From: Zoogloea dura | GTDB lineage: Bacteria > Pseudomonadota > Gammaproteobacteria > Burkholderiales > Rhodocyclaceae | Length of the DNA stretch: 50,654 nucleotides | Assembly (NCBI RefSeq): GCF_012927165.1 | Contig: NZ_JABBGA010000030.1 | Span: forward strand, 1-50,654 | Reading direction: 5' to 3' | Shown here: one piece after another, positions 11,878 through 20,286 of the stretch | How positions within the stretch are numbered: the first letter of the stretch is position 1 | Layout: every line of letters starts with the position of its first letter | Made by a program: the position numbers and the translations under genes | Notes under the pieces: model-generated | Told to the model about the DNA's origin: nothing | Seen by the model: only the letters and a program-made list of their open reading frames with translations | The model's database searches: none

Positions 11878-11948
11878 TTTTCTGTCTCCTCCGGAAATTG
11901 AGTGGGGCGGAACCGGACCGGGCCGGCCGCAGAGCACGATGCAGAGTA

Positions 11949-11997
11949 CTGGCACGACAGGCGCGACGGGCGCCATCGTGGTTGCAAATCGTGCCAG
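11949..11997. promoter_or_regulatory. Candidate operator between the leucine operon and its AraC-type regulator
   Basis: Two perfectly inverted 9-bp arms, CTGGCACGA (11949-11957) and TCGTGCCAG (11989-11997), lie 40 bp apart in the divergent intergenic region. The right arm falls inside the spacer of the candidate regulator promoter, a position suited to autorepression. Forty base pairs is close to four helical turns, so one dimer per arm or DNA looping is conceivable. Binding by the neighbouring regulator is inferred. Confidence 0.45.
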
Positions 11998-12010
11998 CAA
12001 TCTCTAGATT
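11982..12010 (+). promoter_or_regulatory. Candidate promoter of the AraC-type regulator gene
   Basis: -35 TTGCAA (11982-11987), 17-bp spacer, -10 TAGATT (12005-12010). The start codon follows the -10 by only 8 bases, so a transcript from here would be nearly leaderless. No good Shine-Dalgarno sequence precedes the ATG, which agrees with that. Confidence 0.4.
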
Positions 12011-12018
12011 CGGGAACC

Positions 12019-13071
12019 ATGACAAACGCACTCCAGCCGTCCCGCCCGATAGGCCGGGCGGCCACGCCCATCGCCTTCATCCGGGCCATCGTGCTGGCCT
12101 ACCGCCGCTACGCGGTCGATCCGTCGCGGGCGCTGGCCCAGGCCGGCATCGACCCGGCCTTGCTGGAGCAGGACAGCGCGCGGGTGACGGCCCTGCAGAT
12201 GGAGGTCATGTCCGGCGCCGCCATGCAGGAACTGGATGACGAGGCCCTCGGCTGGTTCTCCCGGCGCCTGCCGTGGGGCAGCTACGGCATGCTGTGCCGG
12301 GCATCGATCACCTCGCCGGACCTGGGTGTGGCCCTCAAACGCTGGTGCCGCCATCATCGCCTGCTCACCGAGGACATCGGCATCACGGTCGAGCTCGACG
12401 GCAGTACGGCGCGACTCAGTATCGTGCCCCGCCAGGAGCTGGGTGATTTGCGCGAGTTCTGCCTGGTCACCCTGCTGCGCTATGTGCTGGGCTACGCCTG
12501 CTGGGCCATCGATTCACGCATCCCCCTGCTGGAAAGCCGCTTTCCCTTTCCCGCGCCGCCCCACGCGGATGCCTACCCGCTGCTCTTCCCCGGACCGCTG
12601 GTCTTCGACGCCGAGCGCGCTGAGGTGTGCTTTGACGCCCGTTACCTGGCTTTGCCGATCCGCCGCGACGAAGCTGCCCTGCGCAGCATGCTGCAGCGGG
12701 CCCTGCCTCTGACGGTGCTGCAGTACCGGCGTGACCGCCTGCTGGTCGAAGGGGTCCGCCAGTTCCTGCACAACCCGGCCAATCTCGGCGCAACGGCCGA
12801 GCGGGTCGCGGCCCACCTGCACGTTTCAGTGCGCACCCTGCACCGGCAGTTGAAGGAGGAAGACTCCTCCCTGCAGCAGATCAAGGACGCGACCCGCCGC
12901 GACCACGCCATGGAGCTCCTCGACCGCAGCCGCAAGTCGGTCAAGCAGATCTCGACCCTGGTCGGTTTCGGCAACGAGAAGAGCTTCACCCGCGCCTTCC
13001 GCACCTGGACCGGGCTGTCACCCCGGGCCTGGCGCGAACGCAATCTGGCGGCAGCGGAGTCCGCCACCTAG
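12019..13071 (+). CDS. AraC-family transcriptional regulator
   Basis: A 350-aa regulator. The N-terminal two thirds resemble the arabinose-binding-like effector domain of OruR/ArgR-type AraC regulators (AFIRAIVLAYRRYAVDPSRALAQAGI, then the ITSPDLGVALKRWCRHHRL segment). The C-terminal third holds both helix-turn-helix motifs: ERVAAHLHVSVRTLHRQLKEE, and ISTLVGFGNEKSFTRAFRTW with the family end GLSPRAWR. Being divergent from the leucine operon makes it the likely regulator of that operon. This is inference: well-studied liu operons are controlled by MerR-type LiuR or TetR-type LiuQ instead. The start at 12019 is the first ATG compatible with the domain. Effector unknown. Confidence 0.92.
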   Translation: MTNALQPSRPIGRAATPIAFIRAIVLAYRRYAVDPSRALAQAGIDPALLEQDSARVTALQMEVMSGAAMQELDDEALGWFSRRLPWGSYGMLCRASITSPDLGVALKRWCRHHRLLTEDIGITVELDGSTARLSIVPRQELGDLREFCLVTLLRYVLGYACWAIDSRIPLLESRFPFPAPPHADAYPLLFPGPLVFDAERAEVCFDARYLALPIRRDEAALRSMLQRALPLTVLQYRRDRLLVEGVRQFLHNPANLGATAERVAAHLHVSVRTLHRQLKEEDSSLQQIKDATRRDHAMELLDRSRKSVKQISTLVGFGNEKSFTRAFRTWTGLSPRAWRERNLAAAESAT

Positions 13072-13116
13072 AGTGGTGGAGTGATGAGACTCGCCCCCCC
13101 TGCACGGAGACATGGC

Positions 13117-13383
13117 ATGACCCGGGACGAATTCGAGCTTGAGATGCGCGCGGCCGGCTTCACCGCTTTTACCGAAGTGAGCAGGGAAGCAGACGGCCAC
13201 CTGGACACCCACAGCCACCCCTTCGAGGCCCGGGCGCTGATCCTGGCCGGCGAGATCCGCATCGAAAGCGACGGCCTGAGCCGCCGCTACGGCCCGGGCG
13301 ACATCTTCCACCTGGCGGCGGGGGCGCCCCACAGCGAGGACTACGGCCCGGCCGGCGTCCACTACCTGGCGGCCCGCCGATAA
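13117..13383 (+). CDS. Small cupin-domain protein
   Basis: An 88-aa single-cupin protein. The two cupin motifs are visible: HLDTHSHPFEARALILAGEIRI (metal-type histidines and Glu) and GDIFHLAAGAPHSEDYGPAG. The ATG at 13117 has GGAGA six bases upstream. An in-frame GTG/ATG pair at 13081 would add 12 residues without a good site. It follows the AraC-type regulator by 45 bp and is probably co-transcribed. No enzymatic function can be assigned. Small cupins of this type may bind a metal or a small ligand. Confidence 0.82.
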   Translation: MTRDEFELEMRAAGFTAFTEVSREADGHLDTHSHPFEARALILAGEIRIESDGLSRRYGPGDIFHLAAGAPHSEDYGPAGVHYLAARR

Positions 13384-13462
13384 CAGGCCTGGCACCCCGC
13401 CGTCATCGTGCTGCAATCGATGCGGCGCAAGCTCCTCTCCAGGGTAACGGGACGAGGGCTTC

Positions 13463-13696
13463 ATGGAAGACCGCATCTATTGCTATCACTGCATGACCTA
13501 TCACCCCGCCGGGCAGATGCGCCGGGTGGACACGCCGAGAGGCGAGCGCTGGCGGTGTATCCGCTCCATCGCGGGGGCCTCCAACAGCACCGCCGAACGG
13601 GACGCCTTTGGCGGACGGCAGACCGAGCTGAACCGCCTGCGGGCCCGCCAGCTCCAGGAAAGCGCCACCCCCCGCTCGCGCAGCTTCAGCTATTGA
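13463..13696 (+). CDS. Small CxxC protein of unknown function
   Basis: A 77-aa basic protein I do not recognise. The N-terminus contains CYHC (Cys7, Cys10), a His pair nearby and a further Cys at 32, which could make a one-knuckle zinc site. The rest is charged and probably helical (TELNRLRARQLQ), ending in a Ser/Arg-rich tail. GAGGG lies about seven bases before the ATG. The last 11 bases overlap the 3' end of the convergent GGDEF-EAL gene. Codon use looks normal for the window. Coding status is likely but not certain. Confidence 0.6.
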   Translation: MEDRIYCYHCMTYHPAGQMRRVDTPRGERWRCIRSIAGASNSTAERDAFGGRQTELNRLRARQLQESATPRSRSFSY

Positions 13697-15500
13697 ACGC
13701 CAGATCGTCGCGCATGGAGGCCTGCCACCAGGCGGTGAAGCCGTCCGCCAGCACCGGCCGCGAGAACAGGTAGCCCTGCCCCTGCTGGCAGTTGAGGCGC
13801 TGCAGCACGTCGGCCTCCGCTTCCCGCTCGATGCCTTCGGCCACGATCTCCAGCGACAAGCTATCCGCCAGGGCCATGATGGCCCGGGCGATCGACTCAT
13901 TGACCGGCGTCGTGTCGATGTCCCGCACGAAGGACTGGTCGATCTTCAGGCGATCGATCGGAAAGCGCCGCAGGTAGCCGAGGCTTGAGAAGCCCGTCCC
14001 GAAGTCGTCGATGGCCAGGCGGACACCCAGCGCCTTGATGTCGGTCAGCGTCCGCAGCACCTCCTCAAGATTCTTCATCAGCACACTCTCGGTCAGCTCA
14101 AGCTCGATACACCCGGCCGGCAGGCGGTGCAGGGCAAGCTGCCCCTCCAGAAATGCGGCAAAGCCGGGCTGGCGGAACTGCAGGGCCGAGATGTTCACCG
14201 ACATCCGCAGCGGCGGCAGGCCGGCATCCAGCCAGGCGCGCAGCTGGGCGAAGGCGCTCCGGACCACCCACTCGCCCAGGCCGATGATCAGCCCGCTCTC
14301 TTCCGCTGCGGGGATGAACTGCATCGGCGGCACCAGCCCCCGCTCCGGGTGGCGCCAGCGCAGCAGGGCCTCCACCCCCAGCACCCGGCGCCCCTTCAGG
14401 TCGACCTGGGGTTGGTAGTGCAGCTCCAGCTCGTCCCGCTCGATGGCCCCGCGGAGCGCGTTCTCGAGCGAGATGCAGCCGGTGCTGCAGGCCGGCATGT
14501 CCGGCGAGTAGCTGCGAAAGCCATTTCGCCCTGCAGCCTTGGCCTCGTACATGGCGGCATCGGCCTTGGCCAGCAGCCCGCCGACCCGCTGGTCGTCACG
14601 GGGATACACGACGCTGCCGATACTCACCGTCACCACCAGCGCCTGCCCCGGCATCGACACGGGCTCCTGCATCGAGTCGACAATGCGGCGGGCCACCGAG
14701 GCCACCTGCTCCGGGCTGCCCAGCCCCTCCATCAGGATCACGAACTCATCCCCGGCCAGCCGGGCCACCGTATCCACCTGCCGCGCGCAGGCCTTCAGGC
14801 GGGCCACCACCTGGCGCAGCACCTCGTCCCCGGCGCTGTGCCCCAGGGAGTCGTTGATCTGCTTGAAGCGGTCCACGTCGATGAACAGCAGCGCCACCAG
14901 GCGCCCGGAGCGGTCCGCCTCCAGGCAGGCACGCTCCAGCCTGTCGGCGAACAAGGAGCGGTTGGGGATGCCGGTCAGTGCATCGTAGTGCGCCATCTGG
15001 TACAACACGGCCTGTTTGCGGCGCGTGATGATGTCGAGCAGGTCCCGCCCGTTGGCCACCCCCCGATAGCGCCCACCGCCTGTCACAACGAAGCCGGTCA
15101 CCATGTGCCGCATGCCGGCGCCGATGATGAGCTGGGCCGCATCCTCAACCGTGCAGCTCTCCTCGACCACCAGGGGGGTGCCATGACGATAGCGCGGATG
15201 GGCCAGGAGCTCGTCGATGCTGCGACGCCCGAAGACATCCCGGCTGAAGCGCCGGCTGAAGAACTCGATGAAGGTCGCCCGATCGATCAGCGCCACCGGC
15301 TGCCCTGCCGTGCCGATGACGGGCAGGGCATAGACCTCGTCATCCACCAGAAAGCGGTCGAGCACGGCCTGGCAGCGCACCTGGCCGTGCAGGGGCTCAA
15401 CCTCCCGCGACAGATGACGGACGCTGGCAGCCTCCTGCCCGGGGCCAAGGCCGGGGTGGGATTGGCAGGATGACGGAAGGTGGTGGCGCATACGGGACAT
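13686..15500 (-). CDS. CBS-GGDEF-EAL cyclic-di-GMP signalling protein
   Basis: A 604-aa cytoplasmic protein. The first ~160 residues look like a CBS pair (ALPVIGTAGQPVALIDRATF and GTPLVVEESCTVEDAAQLI..GRYRGVANGRDLLDII). The GGDEF domain has an active-type AGDEF and an upstream inhibitory RxxD site (RQVD, five residues before). The EAL domain keeps catalytic signatures EALLRW, NISALQF, ELTES, DDFGTGFSSL, LKIDQSF, AEGIE and QGYLFSRP. Both domains therefore look competent on paper, and which activity dominates cannot be told. It lies 50 bp downstream of a chemoreceptor gene on the same strand. No membrane segment. Confidence 0.93.
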   Translation of the reverse strand: MSRMRHHLPSSCQSHPGLGPGQEAASVRHLSREVEPLHGQVRCQAVLDRFLVDDEVYALPVIGTAGQPVALIDRATFIEFFSRRFSRDVFGRRSIDELLAHPRYRHGTPLVVEESCTVEDAAQLIIGAGMRHMVTGFVVTGGGRYRGVANGRDLLDIITRRKQAVLYQMAHYDALTGIPNRSLFADRLERACLEADRSGRLVALLFIDVDRFKQINDSLGHSAGDEVLRQVVARLKACARQVDTVARLAGDEFVILMEGLGSPEQVASVARRIVDSMQEPVSMPGQALVVTVSIGSVVYPRDDQRVGGLLAKADAAMYEAKAAGRNGFRSYSPDMPACSTGCISLENALRGAIERDELELHYQPQVDLKGRRVLGVEALLRWRHPERGLVPPMQFIPAAEESGLIIGLGEWVVRSAFAQLRAWLDAGLPPLRMSVNISALQFRQPGFAAFLEGQLALHRLPAGCIELELTESVLMKNLEEVLRTLTDIKALGVRLAIDDFGTGFSSLGYLRRFPIDRLKIDQSFVRDIDTTPVNESIARAIMALADSLSLEIVAEGIEREAEADVLQRLNCQQGQGYLFSRPVLADGFTAWWQASMRDDLAFNS

Positions 15501-15550
15501 GGAAATGGTCAGCTCCCGGAGCCATCGAAGGCCCCGTGCAGGGAATCACA

Positions 15551-17608
15551 TCAGAACAGGTCGATCTCGCCATCCGGCTGCGCCGCCAGGCGCCCCCGCG
15601 GCAACTTGAAGCGACCGATGGAGTCGCGCATGTTGTCCGCCAGCCCCTCCAGCAGGCGGGCCGACTGCACGGTCTCCTTGAGAGCCTGGGCATTGCGCAG
15701 GGACGAATCGGAGATCGAGGCGATCATTCCGGCGATCTGCCGCGACTCGTCGCGGTGCTGCTCCAGCGCATCGCTGATCGACCCGCTGGCCTGCTCGGCC
15801 GCCTGGGTGTTCTCGCGGATCGAGCGGATCGACGCCGACGCCTCCGACGCCTTCTCGACGCCCTGGGAGACCTGCTCGGCGCCCTGGCGCACGGCACGCA
15901 CGGTCTGGGACGCGATGCCCTGGGTCCGGTCGATCATCGTGGAGATGCGCTGGGTGGAATCCTTGGTCCGTTCCGCCAGCTTGCGTACTTCGTCCGCCAC
16001 CACGGCAAAGCCGCGCCCCGCCTCGCCGGCCCGCGCCGCCTCGATGGCCGCGTTGAGCGCCAGCAGGTTGGTCTGCTCGGCAATCTCGCGGATGACGTCG
16101 ACGATCCCTGAAATCTGGCGCGACTCGGTCTCCAGCATGTCCAGGTGGCCGGTCGCCTCCGAGATGTGGGTCGCCATGCGCCGGATCTCGTCGGTGGAGT
16201 CCTGGATCACGCTGGCCCCGCGGTCGGATACCTGCCCCGCCATGCGGGCCAGGTCACGGGCCTCCTGAGCCGATACCGCGATGCGCTGCACTCCATCCAC
16301 CAGATCGAGGATGGACGCAGATGCCTGGTCGGCCGAGGTGCGCTGCGCGTGGCTGCGCTCCGAGATCTCCACCGTGGAGCGGGCGAAGGCGATGGAGGCA
16401 GAGGTCAGCGCATGGGCGCTATCCACCAGGCGTTCGATCAACTGGCGGAACTCCCGGGCCACATGGTTGAGGGTCTCCGCGATATCGCGGAACTCGTCCC
16501 GCCCATCCACCTGGAAAACCACAGTCAGGTCACCGGTTGCCAGGCGCTCGGCCTGGCTGCGCAGCGCCCCGATCGAGTCCTTCAAGGCCCGATAGACAAC
16601 ACAGAAGCCATATACCGCGAGCAGGAGCGGCACGAGGGCGGCCACGCAGGTCAGCCACAGGGCACGGTAATTGGACTCCAGGCGCAGCTCCAGCACCCTG
16701 GCCAGGGAGGCGGCGACCCGGGACTCCAGGTCGAGCAGGACCTCCGCCGGCCGCCTGAAGGCCGACTGCGCCTCGTCCAGGCGGTAGCTAGCGTTCTGCA
16801 AGGTCAGCCCGAAGGCCACCACCTGGGCCAGCTCGAAGGCATCGGGCAACTGCTGGCTCAGCGCCTGCAGCGCCGCATCGGCCCCACCCGGGGGCAGGCG
16901 CGCCAGCTCCCTGGACATCAGGCGCGACCACTCTCCGGCAATCGAGATGCTGCCCACCACCGCGCTGCGGTCGCGCTCGCTGAGAAAGGCGTCCCTCACC
17001 CCCCGTTCCACGAGGATCCCGGCGCGGGACAATTGCTCGCCGAGGGACGGGCCGACCACCACCAGCATGTGGGCCAGGTAGTGGGTATCGATATCCCGGT
17101 CCGGCACCAACCCGTAGCGGTCCGAGATGGCCGCCAGATAGGCCAGCACCCTCTCTCCATGACTGCCCTGCGCCTGCAGGGCCTGCGCGCCGAGTCGGCC
17201 CTCGAACTGCGCCGGCCCGGCGGCGGCGATGTCGCGGGCCTCCTCTTCCATCCCCTGCCAGGCCGCCTCCAGCTCGCCGTCCGGCCCGGCCCCGACATGC
17301 CAGGACAGCAAGGCCCGGAACGCACCGTCCATACGCTCCCGTGCAGCGGCCAGCCCGGCACCGGCGGCCTCGTCGCCCCCCGCAGCCGATACCAGCAGTT
17401 GCCTGCGCACCTGCACGGCCTGAAGGTAGCTGCGGGCCAGATCAACCCCCGTCAGAGCGCTCACCTGAGCCCGGGTCGCCTGGATCACGGCGACACGCTG
17501 CGCCACCAGCTGGCTGATGGAGATCCCCACCGCCAACGCTGCCAGCGCGGCGATCAGGAAGAATTTCGCCCGGAAACCGAGCGCATGGACGAGAGAGAGA
17601 AAGGGCAT
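15551..17608 (-). CDS. Methyl-accepting chemotaxis protein
   Basis: A 685-aa transmembrane chemoreceptor. TM1 is [20 protein letters not shown] near the N-terminus, a large extracytoplasmic sensor domain of about 300 residues follows (helical, NIT-like at best, not confidently recognised), then TM2 ([20 protein letters not shown]). After TM2 come a HAMP domain ([18 protein letters not shown]) and a signalling domain with the hairpin [38 protein letters not shown]. No CheR-binding pentapeptide is seen at the C-terminus. The ATG at 17608 fits the membrane anchor better than one 12 codons upstream. It probably forms an operon with the GGDEF-EAL gene. Confidence 0.94.
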   Translation of the reverse strand: MPFLSLVHALGFRAKFFLIAALAALAVGISISQLVAQRVAVIQATRAQVSALTGVDLARSYLQAVQVRRQLLVSAAGGDEAAGAGLAAARERMDGAFRALLSWHVGAGPDGELEAAWQGMEEEARDIAAAGPAQFEGRLGAQALQAQGSHGERVLAYLAAISDRYGLVPDRDIDTHYLAHMLVVVGPSLGEQLSRAGILVERGVRDAFLSERDRSAVVGSISIAGEWSRLMSRELARLPPGGADAALQALSQQLPDAFELAQVVAFGLTLQNASYRLDEAQSAFRRPAEVLLDLESRVAASLARVLELRLESNYRALWLTCVAALVPLLLAVYGFCVVYRALKDSIGALRSQAERLATGDLTVVFQVDGRDEFRDIAETLNHVAREFRQLIERLVDSAHALTSASIAFARSTVEISERSHAQRTSADQASASILDLVDGVQRIAVSAQEARDLARMAGQVSDRGASVIQDSTDEIRRMATHISEATGHLDMLETESRQISGIVDVIREIAEQTNLLALNAAIEAARAGEAGRGFAVVADEVRKLAERTKDSTQRISTMIDRTQGIASQTVRAVRQGAEQVSQGVEKASEASASIRSIRENTQAAEQASGSISDALEQHRDESRQIAGMIASISDSSLRNAQALKETVQSARLLEGLADNMRDSIGRFKLPRGRLAAQPDGEIDLF

Positions 17609-17732
17609 TACCGGATACGGGCAGTGAATGAAGCTTGCGCGCATCTAGCCACAACACTATTTCACAATTTCGAGTGCGGGCGCGCTCTGCACCAAGAGCT
17701 TCCACCGGAACAACAATGCAACAGGCACGGCA

Positions 17733-17769
17733 AAAAGCAGAAACGCCCCTTGCGGGGCGTTTCTGCTTT
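17733..17769 (-). terminator. Rho-independent terminator of tRNA-Ser
   Basis: A 15-16 bp perfect stem, AAGCAGAAACGCCCC paired with GGGGCGTTTCTGCTT, closes a 4-base loop and ends in a T run on the minus strand. It starts six bases past the encoded CCA of the tRNA. Confidence 0.9.
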
Positions 17770-17774
17770 GAATT

Positions 17775-17865
17775 TGGCGGAGAGGGCGGGATTCGAACCC
17801 GCGTCAGGGTATTACCCTGAACACGCTTTCCAGGCGTGCGACTTAAACCGCTCATCCACCTCTCC
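17775..17865 (-). tRNA. tRNA-Ser (anticodon GGA)
   Basis: A 91-base class II tRNA. The acceptor stem pairs GGAGAGG with CCTCTCC, followed by discriminator G and an encoded CCA. The anticodon arm CACGC-CTGGAAA-GCGTG gives GGA. A long variable arm (CAGGGTAATACCCTG) and the GGTTCGAATCC T-loop are present. It reads UCC/UCU serine codons. Confidence 0.97.
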
Positions 17866-17878
17866 AAGTGGAGGCAGC

Positions 17879-17906
17879 ACTATATACCAAGGCTGAAAAA
17901 AGTCAA
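17879..17906 (-). promoter_or_regulatory. Promoter of tRNA-Ser
   Basis: On the minus strand: -35 TTGACT (17901-17906), 16-bp spacer, -10 TATAGT (17879-17884), then a GC-rich discriminator, about 13 bases before the mature tRNA 5' end. The -35 overlaps the stop codon of the symporter gene (17903-17905). Confidence 0.65.
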
Positions 17907-19957
17907 AGTCTTTTTTCAAATACCGGCAATGTCCCGACCCGGTCCGGCAGTCGCACGAAGTCCACCAATGCCTGCACCTCGGGCGGTGGCGGCGGGGTCA
18001 GGAGGCTGACGACGGCAATGACAAGAAAGCCGACCGGCACCCCGAACACCCCGCAGGAGATCGGATGGATGTCCATCCAGGCATCGGCCATGGTACCGCC
18101 AAAGAAGGGGTGGGTCCTGACGATGTAGTAGAGGGTGATCCCCAGGCCGGCAAGCATCCCGGCAACCGCGCCCCACTTGTTGGCCCGCTTCCAGAAGATA
18201 CCCAGCACCAGTGCCGGGAAGAAGGCCGAGGCGGCGATGGAGAAAGCCAGCCCGACCATGAACAGGATGCTGTCCGGCCGCAAGGACGCCACCCACGCAG
18301 CAACCACCGCCACCACGAGGAGCTGCGACTTGGTGATCACCAACCTGCGCTGGGTCGAGGCCTGGGGATTGACCATCTTGTAGTACAGGTCATGGGACAG
18401 GGCATGCGAGATGGTCAGCAGCAGGCCGTCAGCCGTGGACAAGGCTGCCGCCAGGCCGCCGGCGGCGACCAGGCCGGAGACCACATAGGGCAGGCCGGCA
18501 ATCTCCGGGATGATGAGCAGGATCACGTCGCTGTTGATGGTCAGCTCGGCGAGCTGGAGGATGCCGTCGCCGTTGATGTCCTCCACCTTGACCAGGCCCA
18601 CCTTGCCCCAGGAGGCAACCCAGGGGGGCAAGCTCCCGATATTGCTGCCGATCAGGTTGCTGTAGACCTCCCACTTGGCAAACACGGCGTAGGCCGGTGC
18701 CGTGACGTAGAGCAGGAAGATGAAGAACAGGGACCAGAACACCGAACGACGCGCGGAACGCACGCAGGGTGTCGTGTAGTAGCGCATCAGGATGTGGGGC
18801 AGCGCCGCGGTGCCGAGCATCAGGACGAAGCTGAGGGCCAGGAAGTTGTTGCGTGCGCTGTCCCGCGCCGCCGGATCTGCACCGGAGAACGCCTCAGCAT
18901 GAGGTGGTGGATTGACGGATCGGGCAAGGCTGTCCTGCCTCGCCTTCTCCCATTTCAGGCGCGCCTCGTCCGGGGTGCGGGGAAGATCACGCAGGGTTCG
19001 CTCCGCAGCGGCGATTTCCCTGGCGGGCGCGCCAATCGTGCGCAGTTCGGTGACCCGCTGGACCTGCCCGGCACGCTCTGTGGTCAGCGACTCGGGGAGA
19101 TCGGTGATCTTGCGGGCATACTCCTCGGCCCGGCTGCGGTACATGCTGCGGACTTCGTTCTCGCGCGGTTCGGAGAAGAGCTCCAGCTCCTTGATGCCCA
19201 GTTCGTTGAGCACCTGCCCATACACAGCCTGCGGTACCGGCACGCCGGTGACCTTGTAGGAAAGGATCGTCACCGGAACCAGGTAGGCGATGATCAGGAT
19301 CAGGTACTGCGCCACCTGGGTCCAGGTCACCGCGCGCATCCCTCCCAGGAAGGAGCACACCAGGATGCCGGCCAACCCCACGAACACGCCGATCTCGAAC
19401 TCGATGCCGATGAAACGGCTGGTGATCAGGCCCACGCCATAGATCTGCGCCACGACATAGACAAAGCTGGCCAGGACCGCCGCGAACACCCCTACAACCC
19501 GCGCAAAGTGGCCCTCATAGCGGGCCCCCAGGAAGTCGGGGATGGTGAACTGGCCGAACTTCCGCAGGAAGGGCGCCAGCAGCAAGGCCACCAGCACATA
19601 GCCACCGGTCCAGCCGGTGACGAAGGCCAGCCCGGCAAAGCCCGAGTAATAGAGCGTCCCAGCCAACCCGATGAAGGACGCGGCGCTCATCCAGTCCGCC
19701 GCCGTCGCCATGCCATTGAACAGCGCTGGCACCCGCCGGCCGGCAACGTAGTACTCCGACACATCGGAGGTACGGCTCATGACGCCGATCAGGGCGTAGA
19801 TGGCGATGGTCGCGAACAGGAAGATCTGGCCGATCCAGCGGGGCGTCATGCCGAGCTGCTCGGCAATGGCCAGCGATACGATCAGGCCGACAAAGCCGAC
19901 TCCATAGACGGCGTAGTAACGCCAGAGTCGTCTCACCAGCGGGGAACGGACACTCAT
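17903..19957 (-). CDS. Sodium:solute symporter, acetate-permease (ActP/VC_2705) type
   Basis: A 684-aa SLC5-family transporter with about 13 predicted membrane helices. Family features include SEYYVAGRRVPALFNGMATAADWMSAASFIGLAGTLYYSG near TM2 and a GLAAALSTADGLLLTISHALSHDLY segment. Between TM helices near residues 230-355 is a roughly 120-residue charged soluble insertion that bare ActP does not need. The gene follows that of a DUF4212 small membrane protein by 12 bp, the pairing seen in this subfamily. With the CrbS-like kinase upstream, acetate or another short carboxylate is the likely substrate, though this is inferred from context. Confidence 0.92.
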   Translation of the reverse strand: MSVRSPLVRRLWRYYAVYGVGFVGLIVSLAIAEQLGMTPRWIGQIFLFATIAIYALIGVMSRTSDVSEYYVAGRRVPALFNGMATAADWMSAASFIGLAGTLYYSGFAGLAFVTGWTGGYVLVALLLAPFLRKFGQFTIPDFLGARYEGHFARVVGVFAAVLASFVYVVAQIYGVGLITSRFIGIEFEIGVFVGLAGILVCSFLGGMRAVTWTQVAQYLILIIAYLVPVTILSYKVTGVPVPQAVYGQVLNELGIKELELFSEPRENEVRSMYRSRAEEYARKITDLPESLTTERAGQVQRVTELRTIGAPAREIAAAERTLRDLPRTPDEARLKWEKARQDSLARSVNPPPHAEAFSGADPAARDSARNNFLALSFVLMLGTAALPHILMRYYTTPCVRSARRSVFWSLFFIFLLYVTAPAYAVFAKWEVYSNLIGSNIGSLPPWVASWGKVGLVKVEDINGDGILQLAELTINSDVILLIIPEIAGLPYVVSGLVAAGGLAAALSTADGLLLTISHALSHDLYYKMVNPQASTQRRLVITKSQLLVVAVVAAWVASLRPDSILFMVGLAFSIAASAFFPALVLGIFWKRANKWGAVAGMLAGLGITLYYIVRTHPFFGGTMADAWMDIHPISCGVFGVPVGFLVIAVVSLLTPPPPPEVQALVDFVRLPDRVGTLPVFEKRL

Positions 19958-19969
19958 CGGCCGGCTGCC

Positions 19970-20233
19970 TCAGTCCTTTTCATGGAACCCATGGCGACGC
20001 TCAATCCGGACCATCCAGCGGTCGTAGATCCAGACAATCAGCAGAAAGATGATCAGGCAGCCCTGCGCCTCCATGTAAAAGCCCAGAGGCCACCCCTGGA
20101 ACCTGATGGCATTGAGCTCCACCGCGTACCAGCCGGGCAGGAAGCTGGCCGCAGCCCACACCAGCAACAGGATCACGGTCAGCCGGAGGCTCTCGCGCCA
20201 GTAGGTCCCTTGCCTTGCGTAGGTGTCCCTCAA
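19970..20233 (-). CDS. DUF4212 small membrane subunit of the symporter
   Basis: An 87-aa protein with two membrane helices (LTVILLLVWAAASFLPGWYAVEL and LGFYMEAQGCLIIFLLIVWIYDRWM), matching DUF4212 partners of VC_2705-type sodium/solute symporters, and it directly precedes the symporter gene. The TTG at 20233 has a strong GGAGGGG site seven bases upstream. An in-frame GTG at 20290, overlapping the preceding stop as GTGA, would add 19 residues. The TTG start is preferred on ribosome binding site and family length, but either is possible. Confidence 0.82.
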   Translation of the reverse strand: MRDTYARQGTYWRESLRLTVILLLVWAAASFLPGWYAVELNAIRFQGWPLGFYMEAQGCLIIFLLIVWIYDRWMVRIERRHGFHEKD

Positions 20234-20286
20234 TGTATGCCCCTCCGTCTCCGTCGGCCCGAGTATAGCCGGGCCCGCAACGGCGC

